DNA of 64,000 nt from Straminergon stramineum (lineage: Eukaryota; Streptophyta; Bryopsida; Hypnales; Calliergonaceae): assembly GCA_963920665.1 (NCBI GenBank), contig OY987264.1, positions 31,166,906 through 31,230,905 of the forward strand. Direction: 5' to 3'. The position numbers and the translations under genes were made by a program. How positions within the stretch are numbered: the stretch's first letter is position 1; each line of letters starts with the position of its first letter. This document shows positions 44,463 through 56,905 of this stretch, piece after piece. The notes beneath the pieces were generated by a model that was given only the letters and a program-made list of their open reading frames with translations, did not search any database and was not told the DNA's origin.

Positions 44463-45710
44463 AGTACAAGCACCTTCATTCCTCAATTCCATATTTATTT
44501 CTCTTTATATTGAAGTGCATTTTTGTAATTGAGAAGATTCCATTTAGTATAAAATAATTTGATTCTTATATGTACGAAAATATACTTACCAAATCTTTCA
44601 CCTCTCAAAACTACAATAAGGAATAGTATTGAGTGTTTTCATACTATGGTACCTTCAAAAATATAGTTAGAAATTGATAATTTCACAACTTTCTCACTTC
44701 CTTGTGAATTATTGGTTTCCTAAGATGCCTAATCTTTTATGATTCTATATGTAGGTGTTGATTTCTATATGTTACCAACATTTGGTAATTTTGGTAATTA
44801 GGGAACTTACGAAATAGAATCTATTTATAGCACATCATACTTTTTTAAATGTAGTAAGAAATCAAACTACTTTCATAATTTAGTGCTAAAATTCACTCAT
44901 CTATAGTTGAAGGAAACTAAAACATATTTTCAACTCAAAATTTTCAAATTATTTTCTAATAGTTTTGAATATAATTAAAACATGAAAATATTCAAATAAT
45001 ATGTTAGTTGCTTTGAATCAGAATTTAGATTTTTTTAAAATTGGATCTAATTTTTTGAGGGCTACTTGTAAAGAAAATCCCCCTTCTACACATTTTTTCT
45101 ATTAATTTGTGATTTCATTTACCGTTTCAACTTCTAGTTGGAAGTTATTTTGAAAAGATTTTGAAATAGTTTTGAGAGAAGACTTCAAAATCTCTAAAGC
45201 TTGGCAATTAAATTTTTTTCCATTTTTTCAGAAAAGGTAGAGCTCCTATGTACATCAAAGTTTCTATAAAATAATTATTGTTGTAAGTTTTTATTTTGAA
45301 AGAATTCATTACAAAACATGTTTCAAAATGGTCATTTTAGTAAGAATTTCTCTATAGACACAATGTGCACTAAAAATGCAAACCTAGCTCCAAAGCCCTT
45401 GGGATACCTGGAATGTGAAAACACCATATCATGGGACAAAGAGAGTATTCTAAAAGAGGTTTGTTAGATTGATATTTAGGGGTATAAAAAATGACACGCC
45501 AACCCTACTTTGAAACCGGAACTTCAGTTGAAATTAGTTGAAAGCCTACAATTATAAAATTAGAAGTGTTTGAGATACATATTGAATTCTTGCCAAACTT
45601 GCAGATTCATAAAATCTTTTAAATCTTACAAGGAGGATGGGATTGCATACCTTGTGTTCAAAATTAGCTTTGATGCAAGCTATAGCTTGCTCACTCATCT
45701 ATGATATTAA

Positions 45711-45931
45711 CCATAAACATTGAGACAAACGTTTAGTGTCCGATGGATGACAAAGAATCTCTCTATGTAGGACAAAATTGCAACTATTCATCTTTGGAAT
45801 TTTGTGCCAAAAGGAGAGATCTTCTCCAATATCTTGACCTCCAATGAGTATTTTTTATTTTTTTAAAGTAGATGATGTCACATCGTTCTGAAAGGGTTGA
45901 TTTCCAAGGTCACCAATCCATCCTTTAAGGG
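45711..45931. mobile_element. Short TTAA-flanked MITE, family 2, copy 2
   Basis: Flanked by TTAA at 45707-45710 and 45932-45935. Aligned with 3783-4013. The right end on the minus strand reads CCCTTAAAGGAT, close to the tip of the 0.9 kb family. Confidence 0.55.
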
Positions 45932-46575
45932 TTAAATACACATTGTCACGTCATTTGACATGACCCATTGTCACATATATGGTCAGATTTTCATTCTTAA
46001 TATTTCCTCCTATCATCTTGAATGTTTTTCATTAAGTTTTGTAAGACTTTGACTAGCTACATGATCCATATTCTCCTAAGTTCAATGTTGCATTGCAACA
46101 AGTTTGTGCTAGTAGATCTGTAAAAAGAGACCTGGTGTTCCGTATTTTCTAGCTACATCTTGGCCCTCAATTGCTGCATCTCTAGTTCCCTATCTACTGC
46201 ATTCTCAGTCACAGATTCTGCTTTGCTTTGCGTTCTGTCATCCAAAACTGGGTTGCTTGCTTGGAGTTCTGTTCTCAATCTGTCCGTATACACGACAGTT
46301 AATTTTAGCATACATATTGTAGGGGTTCGTGGCCTCATGCCAAGAAATCTCTTTTGGAAACTCTTGGTACAAATTCTGTCAGACGATTACGAAATATACA
46401 CATGAACCTCGAACCCTCCACGAATCCAGATCGAGGAATTGCCAGGGAAATGAGGAGTGGGGTGGGGTGGAGTAGGGAAGGCAATTCTCTGTACGATTCA
46501 GTACATGTGGTCGTACCTACAAGCAATCACAAGACTTTTCCATACCTTCCAATCTCCTCCTGGAATTCACGGAGG

Positions 46576-46938
46576 ATGGCGTCCTTCGATCGGATCCTTG
46601 AGAATATGCGGTTTGTTCTTGATGATCGCGGCACTGTTTGCATACCTCAGCGTGCTCACACTCTCACCGTAAGTGGAGTCAGGTAAACCTGTTGCACAAA
46701 TGGAATGAACTTAGCTCAATTGGAATTTCATATTGAGCATAAACCAATCGAAATGGGAATTCAACTGCAGAATCCAGGTGGCGATTACTGTGGTGAAAAA
46801 GATGTGATGATTGTGGTTTGTATATAAAACTTTCAGGTGTTTACATAAGGTGACTTTCATGTTGAGTAGAAAGACCTATGTTTGCAATCATCACAGTGCA
46901 GGTGTTGCATCCGAGAGAAATTGGAGGACCATTGTGGT
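46576..46938 (+). CDS. Possible two-exon small gene, unknown
   Basis: An ATG frame (46576-46668, starting MASFDRILENMRFVLDDRG) ends at a consensus donor ACC|GTAAGT. The next good acceptor, GTGCAG at about 46901, would add 12 codons to TAG. The DNA is GC-richer and codon-like compared with its surroundings. No family is recognised; it may be a first exon of something longer or chance. Confidence 0.25.
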
Positions 46939-47830
46939 AGCCCAAGCTTGAATTCGACATCACGTAAGAGCAATCCGGCCAAGGGATTACATGAACTTTT
47001 TATATTCGAATGCTGTTAGTTTAGTGCTCGGTTTTAATAGCCTCAGAGTTAGAGACTCCTCTCTTGAAGTTGTCAGTCAGGGATGTCAATTTACATGGAG
47101 TTGAGACCCCTCCTTAGATCTTGATCCCGCCAGAGAGCATCATTCTCCACCCCACAGAAAATCGACATTAGCAGCAACAATCTTTTAACCATCTGGAGGA
47201 GATGTTGATGAAGCCAAAAACAACCTCACCAACTCAGAGCTGCAAAACGTTGTCCATAACTAGAGGCAGAAATTGTCAGGGTTTGCTGGGAGTTGGGCAC
47301 CAGCAAGGCACGTTGTATGGATTCATGATGCTTGTTTTTATGTCCATGCTCAAGATCTTGTCCTCCATAAGAAAGAGACATCGGTCACTACAAATCTTTG
47401 AATTAGAAGGACCAGATACGAGCAAACTTCAGAATTTGCTTCAATTCTCCCTGAGTACCTAGTTTTGTCTCCTGAGGATTTGCACACACGGATCTCCCAA
47501 ACAGAACACGCCATGCTAACGTCCAGTACAGCCCGTGCTGAAAGTTTCATTGCACCAAGTTTAACAATGCCCCAATACTGCCACACAAAACATCTCAATG
47601 CCGTGCCCACCCTGAACCGCATTGAGAAAACTGCATTGAATTTCCGGAAGTCTCAATTGGAACGTCACCAATTCAATCCTATATGCACGATCTATTCACT
47701 ACCTTAAATTGCAATCAGCAATATGCGATCAAGATTCCCACAGCTCGAGAACCTAATTGCAATCCGCCTCCCTCCGACTGCCACAGTGCTCAAATCCTTC
47801 TCCGATCAAGCACGTTCCTTTGCAAATTTC

Positions 47831-47863
47831 GGCACGGTCCTAGTATGGGGGCCCCGGGGGCCC
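47831..47863. mobile_element. 33-bp GC-rich insertion with 7-bp direct repeats
   Basis: Copy A at about 586-612 has a single TATTTC-like site, while copy B has AAATTTC on both sides (47824-47830 and 47864-47870) of a 33-bp insert ending in the palindrome-like GGGGGCCCCGGGGGCCC. This is the shape of a tiny insertion or of filler DNA at a repaired break. Confidence 0.6.
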
Positions 47864-48580
47864 AAATTTCTTGCATAAGCAGCATGCCCACGCTCAGATC
47901 TTCCCTCGCAAGTGGCTGGTGACAAGAGATTAGATATCCAGCATTCATAACCACAATTTGCCAGTCAACCAGGTCCTTAACTCGAAGTAATTCCCAAACG
48001 GATTCCTCACAAATTTCAGCAAATTGACTATGAATAAGGGTTGTGCATCACTCAGAGATCCTCTCAACCCTTTTCGCGCAAGAAATTTGGATACCGACCG
48101 TTGAATTTCGAGAAATGGATAGTCCAGAAGCCTCTTCACCGAACCCACTCCAATTTTGAAAGTCTCCTTCTCCGGGTCACTGATTTCTCATGTAAGCAGC
48201 AAGCACACCATCACTGCACGTTCGTGATCTCCTGTGCATACTTGGGGAAAGGACTTTAGCCACCCCATCACCTTTACAATTTGGAAGTTGCCTAAATGCC
48301 CCTACCGAGAACTCTCTGTGATTTGGATTACAGATGGGATATAATATAATATGACCACAACCATGTAACACCCAAAATTTGTCAATATGTCATAACTATG
48401 TTTCTATCAAATGCATATGTCAATATATTTGATCAAACAATTACGGAGTATTTGTTATGGTCATTCGAAATCGTTAAGATGCCACTCGTGGTCCAGTGGG
48501 TCCGATTCCGTGTTTCACGGAATTAGGGTTTCGCACTTCCAGCGACTCCTTCTCTTTCGAACTTCCGGTTGGGAGCGACG

Positions 48581-48652
48581 ATGAGTGAGCTCCTGAGGGG
48601 ATTCAAGGAGTGGAGCGCTTTATTACAGGGCAGACGAAGCAGGTGTAACTAA
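48581..48652 (+). CDS. 23-codon conserved short ORF, copy B
   Basis: Counterpart of 2936-3007, reading MSELLRGFKEWSALL at the start, TAA at the end. It lies about 400 bp upstream of the pectin methylesterase frame and could act as an upstream ORF of that transcript if transcription starts further left; that link is inference. Confidence 0.4.
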   Translation: MSELLRGFKEWSALLQGRRSRCN

Positions 48653-48983
48653 GTCCCCAAGAGAGCCTCAAAACTGACCCCGGTCAAGACGGTAGGTGAT
48701 TGAACCCTAGCCTCGAGATTTCCGCTCGGAGGATTCCATCTGGTTGGGGGTAACCATCAGCAGGACCTCGGTTATTGTCCTGGAGGATGAACTCGGTGCA
48801 TCGCAGTCGATTTTCTGGGGTTTCATGTTCGCAGTTCTCTTCCTCTTTTTCTTTGCTTGGTTTTCAGTTGGGGGCCTTAGGTCTGTCTGTCGAGGGAGGA
48901 CGGCTCTTGCACCCTTCGAGCCCAAGGATGGGATATGGTTGCGAATTCTGCAACTCCTGGTGCAGGCGGAGTGACGACGACTG

Positions 48984-50640
48984 ATGGGAGCTGCGGGGAG
49001 CAGCAGCAGCTCCAAGACCGCCAAGGCCTCCAAGGAGCCGCGAGCGCGCCACCTCCTCAACCCAGCAGCCCCGTCGGGAGGGCGCGCACAAATCGGGGAC
49101 GCTCTGGTCGAAGAAAGCGCTGTGGCCTGGGATGCTCTTGCTGCATCGCCGAGAGGTGAGGTTCTGAAGGGCTCTGCTGCCATGTCGAATCAGAAGGCTC
49201 GCAATCCCGACAAGGAGGAAGCGCTGCGCGTTGCACTAGATGGCAGTGGCCACTTCCGCAGCGTGCAAGCGGCCATCGACTCTATACCATTGCCCAACAA
49301 TAAGCGCGTCGTCATATCCGTGGCTCCGGGGGTTTACCGCCAGCCCGTGTACGTGCCCAAACAGAAGAATCGCATCACTCTCCAGGTATGGCATCCATCG
49401 CGGGATTTAGTGAGGACCACTAACCAGCAGTAATTGGGACATTAGAGTGGCCTCATGTTGATTACTAGCGCGTGTGTCTAAGGCATAGAGGCAAACAGCA
49501 GGGAGAGTACACCTCTGGAACATCGTCTTCTCTACTAGCACATCCTTGGTTCTCTCACCAAACCCTTGAACCCGTATTGAGGTGCATACTCATTTGGTGC
49601 TCTCATTATGATTACGTCTTAATCAGGAGTTCGACAAAACTGAAAAGGATTCTAGACCACCTTCCCGCTCCTGCTACCTCTAGAACTTGAATGTCGTTTT
49701 GACGTGGAGCGGTATTACTACTGTCCCAATGTGATAGAACTCCATCTGCAGCATGTGACAGAATTTCACATTCCGAATTTCATTTGGGGCTCTTCGGCTG
49801 CGACGTTGCCGATGTTTGACTGGATGTCTAACGTCAAGTAGGGGTGCGCAAGTGCAGGGCGAGGACGCTCACCAAACCATCTTGACCTGGGCGAATACGG
49901 CCACAAGCATCCAACACGACCAGTCCCCACAGGTGATCGGGACAGGGACCTTTGCATGCGGCTCGGTGATCGTGGAGGGGGAGGATTTCATCGCCCAGAA
50001 CGTCACCTTCGAGAACGCGGCACCGCCAGGATCCGGCCAAGCGGTGGCCATTCGCGTGACGGCCGATCGGTGTGCGTTCTACCAATGTCGTTTCTTAGGA
50101 TGGCAGGACACGGCCTATCTCCACTTCGGTCGACAGTACTTCCGAGACTGCTACATCGAAGGCAGCGTGGACTTCATCTTCGGCAACGCGCAGGTGCTCC
50201 TGGAGCATTGCCACATTCACTGCAAATCGGCGGGGTTTATTACAGCGCAGTCGTGCAGGAGCCCCGAGGAGCCCACTGGTTACGTCTTCTTACGGTGCGT
50301 GATCACGGGGACGGGGCAGCCCAAGCCGTATATGTACCTGGGACGGCCGTGGCAGCCTTGCGCGCGTGTGGTGTTTGCGTTCACGTTCATGGACGGGTGC
50401 ATTGTGCCGGCGGGTTGGCACAATTGGAATGATCGGGAGAAGGAACGAACCGCGTGCTTCGCTGAATTCCGATGCTCGGGACCCGGCAGTGTGCTGGCCC
50501 CGCGCGTACCCTGGATGCGCAAGCTCACGGATGCCGACGCGTCGAAGTTCTTGTCTGTGGATTTCATTGATCCCCAACGGACTTGGCTTTCTCGGCATCC
50601 GCACAATGCTCCCTACATCCCTGTCCCTCTCTCGGCTTGA
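48984..50640 (+). CDS. PME31: Pectin methylesterase (PME31-type pectinesterase)
   Basis: Removes methyl esters from homogalacturonan in cell walls, giving free carboxyl groups and methanol (EC 3.1.1.11 family). Exons 48984-49385 and 49858-50640; intron of 472 bp, donor CAG|GTATGG, acceptor AGTGCAG, phase 0. Two starts are possible: ATG 48984 (394 aa) or ATG 49182 (328 aa). The shorter form matches the roughly 320-residue length of the PME31 subfamily, which lacks the PMEI pro-domain. In 328-aa numbering the active-site set is complete: Q129 (SGQAVAIR), Q151 and D152 (GWQDTAY), D173 (SVDFIFG), R231 and W233 (LGRPW). YRQPVYVPK and VIGTGTFACGSVIVEGEDF are close to the plant PME31 type. The coding DNA is strongly GC-rich in AT-rich surroundings. 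The extra 66 residues of the long form are Ala/Ser/Arg-rich and may be untranslated leader or a targeting sequence. Confidence 0.93.
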
Positions 50641-50864
50641 TTCTTGCTCTTTGGCATGTCCTTAATGAATTATGTCTTTTCCAAAGGAATCTATTGCATC
50701 AACATTTGGTTTGCTCTTGAAATGATGGTGAAGACGGGGCTGCGTAGAATATGCTTCGAGTGACAACTGCTTTCCATGGTTGTAATGGCGGACTGAGCGC
50801 ATGGAAGATACTGCATGCGGTACTTGTAAGGCTCAACGAACTCTGTTTCTGCTCTCATGGTTTG

Positions 50865-50870
50865 AATAAA
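50865..50870 (+). promoter_or_regulatory. Possible poly(A) signal for the pectin methylesterase gene
   Basis: AATAAA about 225 bp after the stop codon, overlapping a second AATAA repeat. Position and sequence are plausible; not proven. Confidence 0.4.
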
Positions 50871-51694
50871 TAATGACACATCTCATTGCAACCCCTATTT
50901 TTTTTGGCCTAAAAATTGTACACTGCTTGGACATGATAGCCTAGACTTGATTTTGGGTTTGCCTGTTATCAGCACTTTGGAAGTTTGTAGTTTATTTGTA
51001 CAGTCTTGAAAAATGACTTGCTACAATGCATTGGAATCATCTCCCGCATGCCAAGAAGACCCAACAATTTTAAAGATAGTTTGATATTATGAATCACGCT
51101 CAAATGCTTTTTGGGATGCTTTAGGTGTCCATTAGTGATTTATGTTATGCCATAGAAGTTTTTGTTTCACTGATTGAAGCTCAATGTGCACAATACCTAG
51201 CATTTTCGAAATTGAGCTGCAACATGTTTTACAAGAGTAGCATGGGTGGAGAAAAGTTCGTAATAGTCTGAATGTTGTAACGAGTGGTTGTGTAATGTAG
51301 ACTTGGTATTCTGTCCTGAGCTCAGAGGTGAGAGGTGCTTATTGGACATAACTGGTTGGCTTGCATACGATTGTGGATGCTGAGGTTTTATTTTTTGGTC
51401 ATGGGATGGTCTACAACAAATAACTTGTATCCTGTTAACCCTCTTATGCTTGGTGAACGGAAAGTGACACCTTTGTTGAGCATGTAGGACTATGTTTTTT
51501 GTTTCCTCTGACAAATGATCCTTTTGCAGTAATTTTTAATGCATGGAATTTGTTCCGAAATACATAAGTTTGTCAATTGGAAGCCAAGGTAGAATCGCTT
51601 CTGTAGCTTGCAACATGAAGACTCCAGAACAATGATTTATGCAAACAGTATTCCAGTTCTTTTAGAAGGCAACAACTTGAGTAAACATGCCATT
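50871..51694. other. No gene recognised
   Basis: Flank between the pectin methylesterase gene and element E. A minus frame at 51197-51514 is open (105 codons) but has no recognisable motif. Confidence 0.35.
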
Positions 51695-51698
51695 TAAC

Positions 51699-52628
51699 CC
51701 CTAAAGGATCAAGGCCTTTTTTCAGCAAAAAAACACTCAAAACTGTCATTTCTGTAGGAAGGAAAGAAAGAGTGAAAAATTTTGAAATTTTTTATTTTTT
51801 ACACATCTGAACATAGGATCTTACACCTAGATAGTATGAGAATGTGTGGAAAAAATTTCAGAAATTTTGACCACACAGATTGCAAGATATCTGCATTTAA
51901 AGTGAAGAAAACAAGTTTTTCAATACATTGTAGGATTAGGTTATTTGACTTTGAACCTTCTTAACTTTAATTTTTTGCACTACAGAGTTTTGAGCTTTAA
52001 ATCTTTATGGAAAATTGAGTTGAAAGTCTAGGAAAAGAAAAGAAAATCCAAAAAAGAATACATTTTTATTCTTTAAAAAATTGTTAAGTAGAAGTAGGTA
52101 CAAGATAGAGGAAAAATCAAAATTATTAATATCTCTAAGATGGAATTAAAATGCACTAATCCCAATGGTGAGATTGTTTATCAAGTAAATCAAACCATGT
52201 GGACCTCTTTTTTTTGAAAAATTGTAAAAATTGCATTCAAAAATGAATCCTACAAGTTATTTTTTCAAGAAGATGCTCTAATTGCCTGAAAAACAAAATT
52301 GTTCATAACTTTCTCATAACAAATCCAAATGGAATGAATCAAAGCTTTCTGTATGGAAAAAAATATAATCTATGAGGAAGAAAAAAAAATTGAAAAAAAT
52401 ACAAACTTTTGAAACTTTTTTTTGCTACCCCCTCTCCCTTGTTTTGAGCTTATTTGGGCATAACTATTATTCCTGGGCATTGAATGACAAAAAAAATTAT
52501 ATTCCCACGAGGCTAATCAATTTTTCTATCTTCATAAAAAGTTTCAAAAAATAGGGAAAAAATTTGAGAGTGTAGGTACCTGCTTGAAATTCCATTTGTC
52601 CTCTAAAGGGACAATGGTCCTTTAGGGG
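51699..52628. mobile_element. TTAA-type 0.9 kb element, copy E
   Basis: Left flank TTAA (51695-51698), right flank TAAA (52629-52632, one change from TTAA). Both tips are well preserved: CCCCTAAAGGATC and, on the minus strand, CCCCTAAAGGACC. Closest to copy A. Non-coding; the frame at 51782-51964 is part of the repeat. Confidence 0.9.
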
Positions 52629-52632
52629 TAAA

Positions 52633-55600
52633 TGCATACATCCAAAATTGGACAACAATTGTTGCCATTTATTGAAAACCAAACACATGATTCAACTACT
52701 AATTCAATTAAATTGGGAACAAAATATTTTATCACTACCCAATGATTGTGTAGTGAAGGGTTGTAACGAAATTTTAACTAGATTGTAACTTCATTGCCTT
52801 GAAATTGCAATAAAATTTGTAGGAAGAAATCTTTTTACATTTTGTTTTTCAAAGGTGAATCTTAACATGGCATCAAATAATCATGTCAAATTTCAAAACA
52901 TGCAAGATTAGATTTATGTGGAGAAGGATTTGAATTTTTTTTGTATAGTGATTGATAAATTTACTCTACGGAAGATTTTAAGGAAAATTGATTTTGGAAT
53001 TGTTATCCTTAGGGGTAGTTTTTTCCTTGAATTCTTGCCTGGACAAAAGTTACAATTGCATATTGGAATATGTTTATTCTACATAGATGCCTTGATTGGA
53101 ATATTCAAAATAACTATTTCTGGAATTTGATTTCAACTAAGAAAACAAAGCTTGACAAGTTTTGTTTCTATTCCATTTAAAAATTTTGAGAAATGTCAAA
53201 ATTGAAAGAGTTATTGCAAGTGAAAGCTCTATGTGTTAGAATCTAAATAACACAATATTGTATGTTTTTCATGAATATTTTCTTTTCTTAAAATGTATTT
53301 TAAATTTAAATTCTAAAATTATATTTTCCATTCTACCCTTCCATTATGGTAAAAATTATAGATTATTCTAATATACATTATAATTGATAAAAAAAAATTT
53401 CCACCTTCAACTTTAAAAAATTACAATAATTTAATTTTTCCATCAGTATTATTGAAAAAATACAACAAAAATAGAAAATGCATATTTCCACTAGCATAAA
53501 ACTTTACAATTCAATGTATCAATAAAATAAAAGGATAAATCAAGGTCCAAATTGAGTGTGGTTCTTTTGACCACATTTTTGTGCATGCACTCGTAATGGG
53601 CCTTTATTTTCTTTTGCAATTTTCGATTGCAATTTTTAGAATTTTGGGGTGTGTAATATATCATTAAAAATGTGGTCTAACTAATTGCACTTGATTTTGA
53701 GTGCAGATTTTTTTACCATGTTTTGTTATAGTGTTCCCTTGTATACTTCACCTACATCCAATTGAAGGGTAACATAGGAGCTTTGATTCTTTGAAGGCTT
53801 TATATGGAGGTGCGTCTTCAAATAACATCATAGATGGAACTTTATCCCATTTTTTAGATTGTATTGCTTATGAATGTTCAAAGTTTCTTGTCTATATGTA
53901 TGTTACAAGTTTCAATATTTTGGGAGGTTAGTAGGTTGAAATTTGGTTTGTAGGTTAAGTTTGGTTTTCTAAATCTTAGTGACCTATTTTAGCAAATTTT
54001 ATATGTAACTCTTATAGAAGTGTTGAACTAGTTTTGTAATGTACTCTAGTTGAGGTTTGGAAGTAGATTTTTGTGTTGTTTAGTATGTCCATGACTAATT
54101 ATTTTTGAAGGTCTATTCTTGGCCTTCAACTTGTTTAGTTTGGAGAGTTAGTTGTAAATGAATTTGATGCTATAGAACTTGACAATTCAATGGTTGCCAA
54201 CAAATATTGTGAATATGGATGGATGGGAAGATTCAAAGTAAAAAAGGATTGGTTACTTGCACTCTATCAAATGAAGTATGTATAAGTCAAGGTATTGCTT
54301 GTCATAGTTAAGCAATTTGTGGGAATTCTGATCGATGTATTTGAAGTGTTATGATTGTTTGTTTTCTCAAATTTGGTATATACAAATTAATGTAGCAATG
54401 AAAGATCATAGAGATGTGCTCTTTGTAGAATTTTATAGTGCAAGAGTTCATTGCAAGCTCTACTAAAAAGACAATTCCCATGATTGTGGTTCATATGTCT
54501 TGAACTATATTGAAGTATTTATCTTTGAGTCAACTTTACCAAACTTTGGCTTTGTTTCAAATAGAAGGGGTCCGCATTTTACAAGTCTACATTTTGAAGT
54601 AGAGGTATTAGCCAAACAAAGGCATATCTAGGGCCTTATCCTTGAACTTAGTTGGATACCTTAAGAGCATGCTAGAAAGTGTAGAACAATTATGGCAATT
54701 TTTAATTAGATGCTTGCATGGAGAAAGCTTATAGAGCTACATTATTTTTACTTCTTTTAGGACTTTGTTGATGACCACTTTTTTCAAAGACATTTTGCTG
54801 CCCATTTCTACTTATGAAATTTTTTCAATTATTATATGAGATGTCTACCATGGTGGTCATTTTGAATTAGTTTCCAGAAAAATAGCGAAAATGAATTGGT
54901 TAGTACAAAAAAAGCAATCCAATTAATTTGATATGTCTTTTCAACCTCCAAGTTGCAATGAAGAATGGTGTTGAAAATTTTCATAATCACTTTTTATGTT
55001 TTTTTCTCTAAATATGTTTAGCTATGTCCTTAAAATCAAATTACCAACACCAAACTAAATTTAGCCTTTCATAATTTTTTATATTATTTTTATACTTTTA
55101 ATGTGTGTCGAAAGACTTCTCTTATAAATGACGATTTTTCCAAAAATATCAATATATAGATCAAATTTTTATGTTTCTTTTAAAGTTTAATGTGAAGAGA
55201 ATTTTATCAATTTAATTTGAGTAGTATTTTAATAAGTCAAAGTTCAGGGTAAGATTAAATCAATTTTAAACTAAACTAAGAAGAAGAAAAAGAATAGAAA
55301 ATAAAAATAAAAATAAAATAGTAACTTAGATTCCTACACATGGAACTTGCAAATGCAATGATTCAATGAAATAATATAAATCTTAAAATTTCTAGAATGG
55401 AATAGTAAGTAACTCATCAAACTTCATAGTCGAACTTAGGACCTTAGTCAATAATGCTTGATTTGTTGATTTGTAGACTATGGTCTTATTAGCTAGATGT
55501 AGTGATGTTTTTTATAGGTAGTTCCAAAGCATGTATCAAAGGTATACATATTGACCTTGTAATCCATATATACATGCATTGATTTTTTTAATTATGGGAG

Positions 55601-56905
55601 CTATTGAGCTATAATTTCACAATAAATATGTCCCTATTGTTTTTCTACTTCTACTTTTTGCTCATTTTCCTAGAACCTATGGTAGTTAAAATTGAAATTT
55701 GAGGCATTTAAATATATCCCTACTATAATTCAAAAATTTATACATGGTTTTAAGGTTGATTAATACAAATATTGTTGAACACAACCCACACATATATAGA
55801 CATCATATATCAAATAATTCATACATACAAATCATATATGTACAAAAAAAAAATCCATGGAAATTAAAAAAACCCACAAGTAGTCATAATATTGGATAAG
55901 TCCAACTTATACGTTTACAATAGCATAAGTTTAGAGGCCCAAAATCTTACAAAATGTGCCAACAAGTAGACTTGTTTTAGAGTTCAAGACTTAGGATATA
56001 GTACAACTATCATGACAACTATAGGGTCATTGCAAGAACATTTATTGTTTTTAGCTCTAAAGGGCCTTAGTAGTTAGTACTGCAATACCGTGACATATTG
56101 AAATAAAAATATAAAAAATGAAATAAAAATATGGATAATTTGTACAACATTGAGAATATTATGTCATTAAAATTTCAGACCTAGAAAAATTTATCTCTAA
56201 AAGTTATGAACAAAAAAAGCACAATGGAAAATACCAAGAAAATGGACAATTTGATGTTTGATGTTTAGAAAATAATAAAAATATTCAAAAATTCCAAATT
56301 AAAAAATCATTTTTCCTAACTTGAAGATGCTCCTTCTCAACCATTTTCATCTTTGGAAAAAAAATTGTATTCTCTACACTTGCACAAAGGTAGTACACTT
56401 TGAGCACATGTGGAAGGTGGACAATTTACTATTTTTAGAAAATTTCTTTGTGGACTTGTATCACTTTAGTAGAAGTCCATGTATACCAATTTTGAACTTC
56501 AAATTATCATCTTGGAGTCAAAAGTAGTACTCCCCCTCCCCTCAAAAAAAACATGGCCATGATAGACATCCAATTAGGGTTTGTTTAAAAATAGTAAACT
56601 AATTTTGAAAAATTTGAAAAGTTTATTCAATATTTGAAACTACTACATATATCTTCATTCCAAATTTTATGCCAAATGGCCAAATGGTGCAAAAATTATG
56701 AGTAAAAAACACATGTCTGAGGCTAATTGGGGACAAGAAATATGATAAGTGTTTCTAGCAATCACCGTACAACTTCAATTTGGAAAAATTTCCCATGACT
56801 ATATACATACACAATCCAAAATGAGACATTGTTCATTATTTTGACTACTTGTAGATGGAAAATGGCACTTCTTCATGCAAATTCCTCCTCTCCCATGTAG
56901 ACTAT
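52633..56905. other. AT-rich DNA, no gene recognised
   Basis: About 4.3 kb with only short AT-driven frames (52918-53130, 56321-56527). The only repeat noticed is a half-unit of the 13.9-14.9 kb palindrome cluster at about 53625-53670. Confidence 0.4.

Larger units (their letters stand above)
42030..45275. repeat. Segmental duplication D2, copy 2
   Basis: Copy of 20131-22625 with element D inserted (42485-43377) and a 397-bp block (44066-44462) in place of 388 bp of copy 1. The remainder aligns throughout with scattered substitutions and small indels. No intact gene. Confidence 0.85.
47227..48830. repeat. Segmental duplication, copy B
   Basis: Matches copy A (1-1205 and 2802-3170) in the same orientation without the 1.6 kb insertion. 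It ends about 150 bp before the pectin methylesterase frame, so it may now supply that gene's upstream region. It contains a 33-bp insertion at 47831-47863 and the short ORF at 48581-48652. Confidence 0.8.
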
